The notes below the pieces were generated by a model, which did no database searches, had not been told where the DNA came from, and was given only the letters and a program-made list of their open reading frames with translations. Positions 52,588-61,531 of a stretch of DNA of 64,000 nt are shown piece by piece. The DNA comes from Aldehydirespirator sp965203575 (GTDB taxonomy: Bacteria > Actinomycetota > Acidimicrobiia > Acidimicrobiales > Aldehydirespiratoraceae). Within the stretch, counting starts at the first letter, position 1. The number at the start of each line of letters is the position of its first letter. The stretch lies in the NCBI GenBank assembly GCA_965203575.1, contig OZ241894.1, positions 3,410,001-3,474,000 on the forward strand. Reading direction: 5' to 3'. The position numbers were made by a program, and so were the translations under genes.

Positions 52588-53504
52588 TCATCGACACCCA
52601 CCTGCATCCCACCAACATCGTGGACGAGGCCTGGCGTCATACCGGTGAGCCGTTCACCGGGGAGCGCATGCTGGAGATGATGGACGGGCCCTACTGGATC
52701 AACGGCAAGCCGCGCCGCATCGACATGGGCTTCATCCAGCCGCCTCCGGGCAACACGGCCTGGCGCGACGGTGGGCGCTCCGGCCGGGAGGGCATCCGCG
52801 ACTACATGGCCTACGTGGCCGAGCTCACCCAGCGTTATCCCGACCGCTTCATCGGGAACTTCAACTTCAACCCCCGCTTCGGGCCCGAGAACGGAGCGGC
52901 CGAACTCGAGTTCCATGTGAAGGAGTACGGGTTCAAGATGCTCAAGCTCCACGCCAACATGCACGCCTACCGTCCCGATCGCGCCCTGGACTGGCTGCGG
53001 CCGGCCATGCGCAAGTGCGACGAGCTCGGCGTGGTCGTGCTGATCCACACCGGCGACGGCCCGTACTCGATCCCGACGCAGTTCTACCCCATCATCCGCG
53101 AGTTCACGAACGTGGACTTCATCATCGGGCACTTCGGGGTCCAGACCGGGGGCGTCTACTGTTTCGAGGCGTTCTGGATGATCATGGACTCCCCCAACGT
53201 GTACGGCGAGTCGGGCTGGCTGCTGCAGTCCCGCATCGTCGAGTTCGCCAAGGAGATGCCGCGGGACCGCCTCGTGTTCGGCACCGACTCACCCCCGAAC
53301 GACCCGGGCATGTGGCTGACCCATCTCGAGGTGTTGTGCCACGACGCCCCCCAGGGCATCAATGCCAGCGAGGACCAGCTGGAGGACTACATGGGCAACA
53401 ACATCGCCCGGCTCGTCGGCATCACGCCCACAGCCCCTCCCGCCACCGTCGAAGACGCCAAGAAGCAGCTCGCCGAGGGCAGCTACGGCACGCCCATCGC
53501 CTAG
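52584..53504 (+). CDS. amidohydrolase-2 family metal-dependent hydrolase/decarboxylase
   Basis: TIM-barrel enzyme of 306 residues. The metal site begins with DTHLHP at residue 4, and further ligands are likely in LKLHAN, IHTGD, IIGHFG and FGTDSPP. The family includes decarboxylases of aromatic acids. It sits between a CobW chaperone and a UbiD-like decarboxylase on one strand, so an aromatic or unsaturated-acid pathway is plausible. Substrate not predictable. Confidence 0.88.
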   Translation: MIIDTHLHPTNIVDEAWRHTGEPFTGERMLEMMDGPYWINGKPRRIDMGFIQPPPGNTAWRDGGRSGREGIRDYMAYVAELTQRYPDRFIGNFNFNPRFGPENGAAELEFHVKEYGFKMLKLHANMHAYRPDRALDWLRPAMRKCDELGVVVLIHTGDGPYSIPTQFYPIIREFTNVDFIIGHFGVQTGGVYCFEAFWMIMDSPNVYGESGWLLQSRIVEFAKEMPRDRLVFGTDSPPNDPGMWLTHLEVLCHDAPQGINASEDQLEDYMGNNIARLVGITPTAPPATVEDAKKQLAEGSYGTPIA

Positions 53505-53520
53505 AGGCTGGTCGTCCGCT

Positions 53521-54888
53521 GTGACCGGCCAGGGGCTCGAGGACTTCCTAAGCGGCTACGAGGCCGCGCACCCGGACGACGTCTACACCGTCGATCGTCC
53601 GGTCTCGCTGGACCAGGACATCACCGCGGTGGTGTGGGAGCTGGCCGAGCGGGGCCAGCATCCGCTGTTGCGTTTCACCAGAGTCGAGGGCGCCGACCGG
53701 GAAGTCGTCACGAATCTCTTCGCGTCTCGGCCTCGCATCGAACGGATGCTGGGCGCCCGACCGGGTGAGCTTCACGACACCTACGAACGCCGGGCCGCGC
53801 AGGCGATGCCGATGGTCGAGGTCGACGGCGGGCCGATCACCGACAGCGTCGACATCGGCGACCGCGTCGATCTCGGTGAGCTGCCGCTGCTGACCCACTT
53901 CGCCACCGACCGCGGTCCCTACATCACGAGCGGGATCGTGGTGGCTGAGGATGCCGAGGACGGTCGTGGCAACTTGAGCTATCACCGCTCGGTGGTGACC
54001 TCTTCGACCTCGCTGGGCACGAGCCTCCACTCCCGGGGCGACCTCTGGCGCCTTCTCCAGGATGCGGCCGCGTCGGGCAGGCGGCTCCCGGTGGCCATGG
54101 TCATCGGCGCCCACCCGCTGTTCATGCTGGCGGCCTCGGCCCGGGTCGCCTTCGGCGTTGACGAGCGCGAGATCGCGGGAGGACTCCTGGGCGCGCCCCT
54201 CGAGGTCGTGAGCACACCCAAGCACGGCCTCCGCGTGCCGGCTGCGGCCGAGGTCGTCCTCGAGGGCGAGATCGATCCGGCGGTCGACGAGGACGAGGGG
54301 CCGTTCGGCGAGTTCTCCGGGTACTCGTCGGATCGTTCGACCCGCAACCGCATCGACGTGTGCACGGTGATGCAGCGCAACGGCGCAGTCTGGCTCGACG
54401 TCGTGGGCGGGAACTCTCACGAACACCTCAACCTCGGGCGGGTGCCCCGCGAGGCGGAGATGATCGCCAAGCTGAAGGACCGCTTCCCTTCTGTGGCAGC
54501 CGTGCACTATCCCCGCTCGGGCACGCACTTCCACTGCTACGTCGCGATCGAGCAGCGCCGCCCGGGGGAGGCCCGACAGGCCCTGTTAGGACTCCTGGGC
54601 TGGGATCCGTACCTCAAGACCGTCGTTGCCGTCGACTCGGATGTGGATGTCGCCCGGGACGAAGAAGTGCTCTGGGCGCTCGCCACGCACTTTCAGCCGG
54701 AGCAGGACATGATCGTTATCGACGGGTTGCCGGGCAGCGCTCTCGACCCGTCGGCGGACAAGCTGGGCACGACGTCACGGCTGGCACTCGACGCCACCCG
54801 GGGGGAGGGTTTCGACGCTCAGCGCATCGAGATCTCGGATGCGGCCCTCGCCGTCGGCCGCAAGATCGCCGAGCAGCGGCACGGGTGA
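53521..54888 (+). CDS. UbiD family decarboxylase
   Basis: prFMN-dependent (de)carboxylase of 455 residues. The GPFGEFSGYS loop carries a family catalytic Glu, WLDVVGGNSHEH and FPSVAAVHYP are typical, and an SVVTSSTSLGTSLHSRG-like N-terminal region (core TSLHSRGDLW) binds the cofactor and metal. GTG at 53521 is chosen, 16 bp after the amidohydrolase. No ubiX-like flavin prenyltransferase is in the window. Confidence 0.9.
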   Translation: MTGQGLEDFLSGYEAAHPDDVYTVDRPVSLDQDITAVVWELAERGQHPLLRFTRVEGADREVVTNLFASRPRIERMLGARPGELHDTYERRAAQAMPMVEVDGGPITDSVDIGDRVDLGELPLLTHFATDRGPYITSGIVVAEDAEDGRGNLSYHRSVVTSSTSLGTSLHSRGDLWRLLQDAAASGRRLPVAMVIGAHPLFMLAASARVAFGVDEREIAGGLLGAPLEVVSTPKHGLRVPAAAEVVLEGEIDPAVDEDEGPFGEFSGYSSDRSTRNRIDVCTVMQRNGAVWLDVVGGNSHEHLNLGRVPREAEMIAKLKDRFPSVAAVHYPRSGTHFHCYVAIEQRRPGEARQALLGLLGWDPYLKTVVAVDSDVDVARDEEVLWALATHFQPEQDMIVIDGLPGSALDPSADKLGTTSRLALDATRGEGFDAQRIEISDAALAVGRKIAEQRHG

Positions 54889-54913
54889 GCCCATCGGCCA
54901 AGAAGCCGAGCGG

Positions 54914-55801
54914 TCAGGTCGCGGCAGCGGCGGCGTGAGCGTGCACCCGGCGGGAGCTGAGGGCTTGCAGCAGCCCCTTGACGGTGAGCACCGCCAGGAA
55001 GACGACGACGGCGGTCAGGGCCATGGTGGCGCCGGCTGCGGTGTCGTAGTGGTAGCTGGCCAGTAGGCCGACCACCACCGAAGCGGCTCCGATGCCGCTC
55101 GCGGCGACCATGATGCGCGGCACCCGCTTCACCAGCAGCACCGCGGTGGCCGGCGGGGCGATCAGGAAGGCGAACACCAGCAGGTTCCCGACCGCCTCGA
55201 ACGAGGCGATGATCGAGATGGCCAGAAGCACCAGCAGAACGCCGTGGGCGAGGCGGGGCCGCAGGCCGAGCACCTGTGCCTGGGCGTAATCGAAGGTCAT
55301 GACCAGGAACGACCGGTAGAACACAGCCACCCCGCCTACCGAGATGACCGCCGCCGCTCCCTGACGGCGCAGGTCGCCCGCGTCGACACCGGTGATGGAC
55401 CCGAACAGGAACCGGTTGAGGTCTCCGGTGTAGGCGCCCGACGAACTGGACATGATGGCCACGGCCAGGGCCAGGAATCCGACGAAGAGCACCCCTATCG
55501 AGGTGTCGTCGGGAAGCGGCGAGTGGCTGCGGATCATGTTGATGCCCCACACCATGACGATGGCGGCGACGAAGGCGCCGATGGTGGTGTGCACCCCGAT
55601 GATGAAGGCCAGCGCGATCCCGGGCAGCACGCCGTGGGCCAGTGCGTCACCGAGGAAGCTCATTCCTCTCAGCACGACCCAGGTGCCCACTACCGACGTG
55701 GTGAGCACCGCCAGCAGGCCCGCGTAGAGGGCCCGCTGCATGAAGACGTTGGATGTGAACGGGTCGACCCACCACGCCACGGGGTCGGTCAGGAACTCCA
55801 T
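54914..55801 (-). CDS. metal ABC transporter permease (ABC-3 / ZnuB-like)
   Basis: Integral membrane protein of 295 residues with about eight hydrophobic segments and the family signature GMSFLGDALAHGVLPG near 45-60. It should transport zinc or manganese inward. Unusually, neither the ATPase nor the binding-protein gene is adjacent: upstream is the divergent Fur-family gene and downstream a convergent gene. A Fur-family operator lies in front of it, so it is probably metal-repressed. ATG at 55801. The C-terminus ends in a His/Ala-rich tail. Confidence 0.9.
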   Translation of the reverse strand: MEFLTDPVAWWVDPFTSNVFMQRALYAGLLAVLTTSVVGTWVVLRGMSFLGDALAHGVLPGIALAFIIGVHTTIGAFVAAIVMVWGINMIRSHSPLPDDTSIGVLFVGFLALAVAIMSSSSGAYTGDLNRFLFGSITGVDAGDLRRQGAAAVISVGGVAVFYRSFLVMTFDYAQAQVLGLRPRLAHGVLLVLLAISIIASFEAVGNLLVFAFLIAPPATAVLLVKRVPRIMVAASGIGAASVVVGLLASYHYDTAAGATMALTAVVVFLAVLTVKGLLQALSSRRVHAHAAAAAT

Positions 55802-55884
55802 GGCGGGATGTCCTAGCCGAGGACTCTCGTCCCTTGTCTCACGGCTGCACTCCTGCGGTGTTGAAAAGGGTGTTCGGCGGATCA

Positions 55885-55905
55885 TAATGAGAGTAAGTCT
55901 CATTT
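55885..55905. promoter_or_regulatory. Fur-family operator
   Basis: ATGAGA-GTAAG-TCTCAT is a perfect six-base inverted pair with a five-base centre, extended by TA and TT, in the 126-bp gap between the divergent permease and Fur-family genes. The shape matches Fur/Zur boxes. It is placed to control both genes. Confidence 0.8.
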
Positions 55906-55927
55906 GCATAGCTCGTCGAGGGAGGCC

Positions 55928-56401
55928 ATGACAAGAGGCCGTGACACCGATTCCACCCTCTCCACCAGCGACCTGCACGACGCGGTGAGCCGTCGCCTCG
56001 CGCACCACGACTACCGGTACACGAAGGGTCGCCGGCGGCTCGTCGAAGCGATTCTGACGGCCGGCCAGCCGGTGACGCTTCCCGACATCGTGATGGCCGC
56101 ACCCGGTCTGGCTCCCAGTTCGGTCTACCGGAACCTGGACGTGCTGGAACGATCCGGCGTTGTGAACCGGATCACGGCAGGCGGCGACCGCGCCTACTTC
56201 GAGTTTGCCGAGCCGCTGCTATCGCATCACCACCATCTGGTGTGCGTCGATTGCGGCAGCATCGAGGACGTCTTCCTGGATGACGAACTGGAGGCCAGCG
56301 TCGATCAGAACCTGGCCGAGGTAGCTGGGCGGGCGGGCTTCACGCCTCTGCGCCACAGCCTCGACCTGCACGGCCGCTGTGCCGGCTGCGGGTCCAGCTG
56401 A
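55928..56401 (+). CDS. Fur family metal-responsive repressor (Zur-like)
   Basis: Repressor of 157 residues. The winged helix spans about 15-85 (PDIVMAAPGLAPSSVYRNLDVLERSG, core SSVYRNLDVLE). The metal site HHHHLVCVDCG and the second C-x-x-C near the end (CAGCG) are complete. Strong ribosome site GAGGGAGG before the ATG at 55928. Divergence from a zinc/manganese permease points to Zur or Mur rather than iron Fur; this is inference. Confidence 0.92.
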   Translation: MTRGRDTDSTLSTSDLHDAVSRRLAHHDYRYTKGRRRLVEAILTAGQPVTLPDIVMAAPGLAPSSVYRNLDVLERSGVVNRITAGGDRAYFEFAEPLLSHHHHLVCVDCGSIEDVFLDDELEASVDQNLAEVAGRAGFTPLRHSLDLHGRCAGCGSS

Positions 56402-56500
56402 CACCGCGCTACTCCCCTGCGGTGCTCGATGCGCTCGCGGTCTCGTCGCCGGTGTGGTAGGCGACGCCGGTGACCTGGAGGCCGAGCGGCGGCCGCGATA

Positions 56501-57442
56501 TCAGGGTTGGAACGGGCCGCGGCCCATCTGGTCGCGCACCGTGACCACCGGGGGGTTGGTCATGGAGCGGCGCTGCCAGTTGGCCCCGTCCACCACCAGG
56601 GTGTGCCCCGAGATGAACCGGCCGTAGGGCGACGCCAGGAAGGTGGCCGCCCAGCCCAGCTCCTGACGCTCCCCCACCCGCAGCGCGGGCTGGCAGGCGT
56701 CCTTGGTGCTGGTGCGGTCCAGGCTGGAGCGGATGTCGCTGGTCATGTCCTCGTGGGGGAACAAGCCGGGCACCAGGCAGTTCACCTGGATGCCGTAGGG
56801 GCCCCACTCCACCGCCAGCGACTCGGTGAGGCTCTTGACCCCGGCCTTGGCCGCGGCCGAGTGGGCGAAGCCGGGGCCCCCGGTCCAGGCGTAGGAGGCG
56901 CCGATGTTGATCACCGATCCCGGAGTGCCTGCGGCCAGATGGCGGCGGCCCATCTCCCGGGTGCAGTTGAACGTGCCGTTGAGGGTGATGTCGACCACGG
57001 CGCGCCAGGCGTTGGGCGACATGTCCTCGGCCGGAACGGGGAAGTTGGCCGCCGCGTTGTTGACCAGAACGTCGGGCAGTCCGAACGTTTCCTCGGCCGT
57101 GTCGAAGGCGGCCGTGACGGCTTCCGGGTCGCGGATGTCGCAGACCGCGGTGGCCACCGCCGCGCCGAGGTCCTCCATCGCGGCCTGCCCCGCCTCCAAG
57201 TGCTCGGCTGAGCGACTGGCGATCACGATCGCGGCTCCGAGCCGGGCGAACTCCGAGGCGATGGCCTTGCCCAGGCCGGTTCCACCGCCCGTGATGAGAA
57301 CAGTTTGGCCGTCGAAGGTTCCCGGCCGCAGCGCGGTCTCTCCGACCGGTGGCGGCGAGGGAAGACCTGAATGAGAGCGCGAGGAAGCGGAAGCCGGTCC
57401 CGTCGCAGCGGGGTCACTCCCGCTCTTGTTCGCTGCGCTCAC
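56501..57442 (-). CDS. short-chain dehydrogenase/reductase (2,4-dienoyl-CoA reductase-like)
   Basis: NAD(P)-dependent SDR of up to 313 residues. The cofactor motif is ITGGGTGLGKAIA near 50, NNAAANFP is the NNAG-like motif, and the catalytic Ser with a modified Y-x-x-x-K region (HSAAAKAGV) is seen: Tyr is replaced by Ser, as in dienoyl-CoA reductases. The first ~40 residues are Ser/Pro-rich and are encoded partly by the interspersed repeat at 57417-57466, so the real start may be internal. It begins an acyl-CoA catabolic cluster. Confidence 0.87.
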   Translation of the reverse strand: MSAANKSGSDPAATGPASASSRSHSGLPSPPPVGETALRPGTFDGQTVLITGGGTGLGKAIASEFARLGAAIVIASRSAEHLEAGQAAMEDLGAAVATAVCDIRDPEAVTAAFDTAEETFGLPDVLVNNAAANFPVPAEDMSPNAWRAVVDITLNGTFNCTREMGRRHLAAGTPGSVINIGASYAWTGGPGFAHSAAAKAGVKSLTESLAVEWGPYGIQVNCLVPGLFPHEDMTSDIRSSLDRTSTKDACQPALRVGERQELGWAATFLASPYGRFISGHTLVVDGANWQRRSMTNPPVVTVRDQMGRGPFQP

Positions 57443-57466
57443 GGGCCGCTCGGGCCACGGCCTCGC
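57417..57466. repeat. interspersed repeat, copy 4
   Basis: Fifty base pairs nearly identical to copy 1 at 32893-32942, both starting CTCCCGCTCTTGTTCGCTGC and ending in GCCACGGCCTCGC. It lies between the SDR and enoyl-CoA hydratase genes and overlaps the apparent SDR start. Confidence 0.8.
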
Positions 57467-57532
57467 TCCGCGCCGTGCGGATTCGTGGCCTGGGTGCCGC
57501 CTGTCCGCTCGGCCTCTGGGTGCACGGCCGGT

Positions 57533-58309
57533 TCAGCTCCCGGTGTAGCGAGGGTTCCGGCCCTCGGCCCGGGCCGCCCTCATCTCTGCGAAGTCGTCGC
57601 TGCGGTTGAGGAACGTCTGGAAGATCAGCTCGTCGGCCATGGAGGCCCGCTGCTGGGGTCGGGCCAGCTGCGAGATCACCCGCCGTACCAGCTTCACCGT
57701 GACCGCGGGCGCAGCCGCGATGGCCTCGGCCATGGCGTAGGCCTCGGAGTCGAGGTCGTGGGGGGCGACCACTCGGGACACGATGCCGTGGGCCAGTGCT
57801 TCCTCGGCGGACAGGACACGCCCGGTCAGCACCATGTCGCTCACCAGCCCGTGGCCGCACATCTCGTACAGCACGCTCACGCCCCCGGTGTCGGGGATCA
57901 CCCCGTGGCCCACCTCGGGCAGCCTGAACCGGGCGTTGTCGGCCGCGATGCGGATGTCGCACAGCAGGGCCCGCTGGAACGATCCGCCCATGGCCCAGCC
58001 CTGGATGGCCACGATCACGGGAGCCTCGAGCTCCCACAGCCGCTGGATGCCTCGGTGGCCGCGCACCATCAACTGGTGGTGGGTGATGTCGGTGACGTTG
58101 CCGATGGCGGACACGTCCCGGCCCGAGGACCAGCTGCGGCCCTCGCCCCTCCAGATCACGGCTCGGATCTCGGGCCGGTGGGACAGCTCCTCGAGGATCT
58201 CGAAGAGCCGGACGTCCATCTCGTCGTCGAAGGCGTTGTGCTTGTCCGGGTTGTTGTTGGTGATGGTGGCGATGGCGCCGTCGATGTCGAGGCGCACTCT
58301 CTCGGTCAC
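57533..58309 (-). CDS. enoyl-CoA hydratase/isomerase
   Basis: Crotonase-fold enzyme of 258 residues. The oxyanion-hole segments are seen as SSGRDVSAIG and IQGWAMGGSFQRALLCDIRIA (core GWAMGGSFQ). One catalytic Glu is expected in LPEVGHGVIPDTGG. It follows the acyl-CoA dehydrogenase gene by 22 bp in the same direction, so both serve one acyl-CoA oxidation route. Confidence 0.92.
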   Translation of the reverse strand: MTERVRLDIDGAIATITNNNPDKHNAFDDEMDVRLFEILEELSHRPEIRAVIWRGEGRSWSSGRDVSAIGNVTDITHHQLMVRGHRGIQRLWELEAPVIVAIQGWAMGGSFQRALLCDIRIAADNARFRLPEVGHGVIPDTGGVSVLYEMCGHGLVSDMVLTGRVLSAEEALAHGIVSRVVAPHDLDSEAYAMAEAIAAAPAVTVKLVRRVISQLARPQQRASMADELIFQTFLNRSDDFAEMRAARAEGRNPRYTGS

Positions 58310-58331
58310 GAAGCCTCCATACGACTGCCAG

Positions 58332-59609
58332 CTAGTTCTTGGGCAGTTCGCTGAACGGCGTTTCCCGTGGCGGTCCTGGCTCCTTGGGCAGCCCGAGCAC
58401 CCGCTCGCCGATGATGTTGCGTTGCACCTGGTCGGTGCCGCCGTAGATGGAGGGCGCGGGCGAGAATAGCGCCACTTCGCCGATGTGGCCGCCGGTCTGG
58501 CTGTCGGAGTCGCCCATGAGCATCCCGTCCGCGCCGACCACCTTCATGCCGATGTCGCGGAAAGACCGGTTCAGTTCGCTCATGGTGAGCTTGGCGATGT
58601 TCGGCGCGGCCGCGCTGGTCGATCCCGCCTTGGCCCGCTGGATCGACAGCCGGTTGATCTCGATCAGCCCGTACAGGCGCATGAGGTCGTCGCGCAGCAC
58701 CTTGCTGGTGACGCTGCCGTTCTTGCGGGCCAGGTCGACCAGCCACCACCAGAGGTCGATGCCCAGCGACGGGACGCCGTCGAAGTCATCCATCGATCGG
58801 GCGACGAAGTCGCCTGCCCGGCGGCTCAGGACGCCGCCCTTGGGGCCGGGTATGAGCTCCGGCGGCTTGCGGCCCGAGGATCCCAGCGACGCCCGCTCCA
58901 CCATCAGGGTGGTGTTGCCCACCCTCCAGCCGTTGTTGAGACCACCGATGAGGGCGCTGTCGGCCACCCTGGCCTCGTCGATGAACACCTCGTTGAACAG
59001 GGCCCGGCCCGTCATCTCGGTCAGGGGTCGAACCTCCACGCCGGGCTGGTCCATGTCGAACGCGAACCATGAGATGCCGGCGTGCTTGGGCAGGTCGGGG
59101 TCGGTGCGGGCCAGCAGCATGCCCTTGTCGGAGACCTGGCCCCCGGAGGTCCACACTTTCTGGCCGGTGATCACCCACTCGTCGCCGTCGCGCTCGGCCC
59201 GGCACTGCAGGCTGGCCAGGTCGGACCCGGCGTTGGGCTCGCTGAAGAGCTGGCACCACCCGACCCGGCCGTCGAGGATCTCACCTACGTAGCGCTCGAT
59301 CTGCTCCGGCGTGCCGTGAATGGCGATCGTCGGCGCGGCCAGCATGCGGCCCAGCCCGCCGGGCGGTCCCAGCACGTTGCGCTCGGCCAGCGCCAGCGAC
59401 ACCAGCGCGGCCTGGTCCTGCCCGTAGCCGAGCCCGCCCGCGGCCGCAGGCAGCATCGGGTGGGCGTAGCCCGCTCCGGCCAGCAGCCTCCACCACTGCT
59501 CGACGGTCAGGTCGGGGTCCCAGTTCTCGTCGCAGAACGCCTCGACCTCGGCCCGGACCGTGGCTGCATCGATATCGGCTGTCGGCGGGGCGGGGGCGGT
59601 GTCGGTCAT
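58332..59609 (-). CDS. acyl-CoA dehydrogenase
   Basis: FAD enzyme of 425 residues. FAD/substrate motifs are LFSEPNAGSDLAS, WVITGQKVWTSGG and the C-terminal YGGTDQVQRNIIGERVLGLP (core GGTDQVQRNIIGE). The base may lie near YGGTDQ as in several bacterial forms. Starts with ATG at 59609, 11 bp after the stop of the amidohydrolase gene. Acyl chain type cannot be read from sequence. Confidence 0.94.
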   Translation of the reverse strand: MTDTAPAPPTADIDAATVRAEVEAFCDENWDPDLTVEQWWRLLAGAGYAHPMLPAAAGGLGYGQDQAALVSLALAERNVLGPPGGLGRMLAAPTIAIHGTPEQIERYVGEILDGRVGWCQLFSEPNAGSDLASLQCRAERDGDEWVITGQKVWTSGGQVSDKGMLLARTDPDLPKHAGISWFAFDMDQPGVEVRPLTEMTGRALFNEVFIDEARVADSALIGGLNNGWRVGNTTLMVERASLGSSGRKPPELIPGPKGGVLSRRAGDFVARSMDDFDGVPSLGIDLWWWLVDLARKNGSVTSKVLRDDLMRLYGLIEINRLSIQRAKAGSTSAAAPNIAKLTMSELNRSFRDIGMKVVGADGMLMGDSDSQTGGHIGEVALFSPAPSIYGGTDQVQRNIIGERVLGLPKEPGPPRETPFSELPKN

Positions 59610-59619
59610 GGTCCTGGGT

Positions 59620-60861
59620 CTAGGTGGGCTGGGGCTGGTTCAGGTAGGCGACGTTGTCGAGCATGATGGCGCGGCGGTCGGCGTCGGAGAATCCCTTCAG
59701 CTCGGCCAGGTAGTCGAGGGGCTCGGGCATGCCCTCTATGTGGGGCCAGTCCGAGCCGAAGATCACCCGGTCGGCGCCCATCAGCGCGGTGACCTCATTG
59801 ACGTCGTCCTCCCAGAACGGGTTGACCCAGACGTGGGCCTTGAACGTGTCGATCGGGTGGTCGTCGAACCACCAGTAGTTCTTCTTGGCGATCTGCGAGA
59901 ACTTCCGGAACATCGGCGCCAGGTAGTCGGAGCCGTTCTCCACCGAGGCCACCCGCAGGTTCGGGAAGCGGTCGTAGATCTTCTCGAACACCGACTGCAT
60001 CAGCCAGTCCTGGGCGGCCCGCTCGATGGCGAAGGCCCGCAGGTTCGGCCCGCCCGCCATCCCGGCCCCCAAACCGGCCGAGGAGAACTCGTCGTCGGCA
60101 TAGCCCTGGGACGAGTAGCCCGAGTCCCCGGCGTGAATGACCACGGTGACGCCGGCGTCGTTGATGCGCTGCCACACACCGTCGAAGGTGGTGTGGAACG
60201 GTGATAGCTGGCCGGTGCGGGTGGTGACCGCCGCCGGTCGCATGACGACGATGCGGGCTCCGAGTCCCAGCACCCGCTCCACCTCGGCGACCGCCGCGGC
60301 CGGGTCGCCGAGCGCGATGTATGGGGCGCCGAAGATGCGCTCGGAGCAGTTGTAGCCCCAGTCCTCCAGCAGCCACTGGTTGAAGCCCCGCATCATGGCC
60401 ACGACCGCATCGACGTCGCGGCGGAGCAGCTCCTCGTAGAGCACACCCAGGGTGGGAAAGAGCCACACGGCCTGGAGGCCCTGCGCGTCCATCACCTTGA
60501 GCCGGGCCCGCGGGTCCATGTAGTGGTCGGGCAGAGGCTCGCGGTCGCGCAGCATCTCGGCCGGATTGCGCCCCTCGGGGTTGCCCTTGAAGTAGTCGCG
60601 CAGCGCTCCGGGCTTGGCGATGGGGTTCCAGGTCGGGTTGGCCACCGCCCGGGCCAGCTTGCCCCCCACGAGGTGGTGCTTGCGGCCGCCCATGTCCACC
60701 CACTGCACCACCCGGGGCTGCATGCGGGGATCGACGTGGCGGGTGAACGCGTCGAGGGCTTCGTAGTAGTGGTTGTCGGCGTCGAAAGGCCGGTAGCCGA
60801 GGTCGTCCGCGGTCAGCGGGGGCGACTGGTCGGGCCCGGTGGACAGGTCGTCGGAGGCCAC
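59620..60861 (-). CDS. amidohydrolase-2 family protein
   Basis: Metal-dependent hydrolase of 413 residues, second of its superfamily in the window. The N-terminal YRPFDADNHYYE replaces the usual HxH by D-x-N-H, as in a large actinobacterial/proteobacterial subfamily found beside acyl-CoA dehydrogenases. Further motifs are VVIHAGDSGY and VIFGSDWPHIEGM near the C-terminus. First gene of the cluster on this strand. Function is likely hydrolysis or decarboxylation of a fatty-acid or aromatic intermediate; not certain. Confidence 0.88.
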   Translation of the reverse strand: MASDDLSTGPDQSPPLTADDLGYRPFDADNHYYEALDAFTRHVDPRMQPRVVQWVDMGGRKHHLVGGKLARAVANPTWNPIAKPGALRDYFKGNPEGRNPAEMLRDREPLPDHYMDPRARLKVMDAQGLQAVWLFPTLGVLYEELLRRDVDAVVAMMRGFNQWLLEDWGYNCSERIFGAPYIALGDPAAAVAEVERVLGLGARIVVMRPAAVTTRTGQLSPFHTTFDGVWQRINDAGVTVVIHAGDSGYSSQGYADDEFSSAGLGAGMAGGPNLRAFAIERAAQDWLMQSVFEKIYDRFPNLRVASVENGSDYLAPMFRKFSQIAKKNYWWFDDHPIDTFKAHVWVNPFWEDDVNEVTALMGADRVIFGSDWPHIEGMPEPLDYLAELKGFSDADRRAIMLDNVAYLNQPQPT

Positions 60862-60885
60862 GGGGTCACGCTACCGTGTGGGCCG

Positions 60886-61323
60886 ATGCCGCCCAAGGTC
60901 TTCACCACGTCACAGCTGCAGGCCCGCACGCTCAAGCGGGGCGAGAAGGTGAGGCTCGTGTCGGAGCTGCCCGGCGTTCCGGTGGGCGCCGAGGGCAAGG
61001 TGGCCATGGCCAACGGGTTCACCTGGAACCGCTACTGGGTGAGACTGGTCGACGGCCGGGTGGTGGGCCACATCGACCACGACGACCTGGTGCGCACCAA
61101 GGACTACGAGCGGTACCTGGTCGCCCGCGACCGCGAGGCGGGGGAGGCCGAACTGGCCGCGCTGGCGGCCGCCGAGGCCGCGGCCGCGGGACTGGCGGAC
61201 GGACCGGCCGCCGACGAGGGCACGGCCGACGGCGAGTCGGGAGAGGCGGTCGTCAACGGCGTGCCGGTGCCGGCCTACCTGCTTCAGCGCTCAGCCGACG
61301 CCAGGGCCCGCCTCGGCGCTTGA
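60886..61323 (+). CDS. hypothetical protein with SH3-like N-terminus
   Basis: Protein of 145 residues. Residues 1-75 look beta-rich with a phrase GEKVRLVSELPGVPVGAEGKV, resembling small SH3-like folds. The rest is an Ala/Gly/Glu-rich tail ending with GVPVPAYLLQRSADARARLG, a conserved-looking terminal motif. Divergent from the amidohydrolase gene across 24 bp. I do not recognise a function. Confidence 0.7.
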   Translation: MPPKVFTTSQLQARTLKRGEKVRLVSELPGVPVGAEGKVAMANGFTWNRYWVRLVDGRVVGHIDHDDLVRTKDYERYLVARDREAGEAELAALAAAEAAAAGLADGPAADEGTADGESGEAVVNGVPVPAYLLQRSADARARLGA

Positions 61324-61343
61324 CGGTGTCTTTCCTGCATTCT

Positions 61344-61500
61344 TGACGGAGTGTTGCCCAGCCGTGCTACAGTAGGCGTCGGCGGACCGGAGCCGCCCGC
61401 CCTGCTCAGTGGTCAAGTTGCTCAAGGGCGGACGACTCCGGCGAGCCGTGAGCATACATCTCGCATACTGATACACAACGAGATTGCATGCTGAGCAGCT
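61344..61500 (+). ncRNA. possible small RNA or orphan promoter
   Basis: A sigma-A-like promoter (TTGACG, about 19-bp spacer, TACAGT near 61368) faces a 150-bp G/C-rich stretch with complementary segments but no open frame. It ends near a GCATG...CATGC hairpin at about 61487-61506. The next gene is convergent, so the promoter has no protein gene to serve. Weak evidence; no family recognised. Confidence 0.25.
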
Positions 61501-61531
61501 CATGCGGTCGAGAGCGAGGCGGGGTCTTCGG

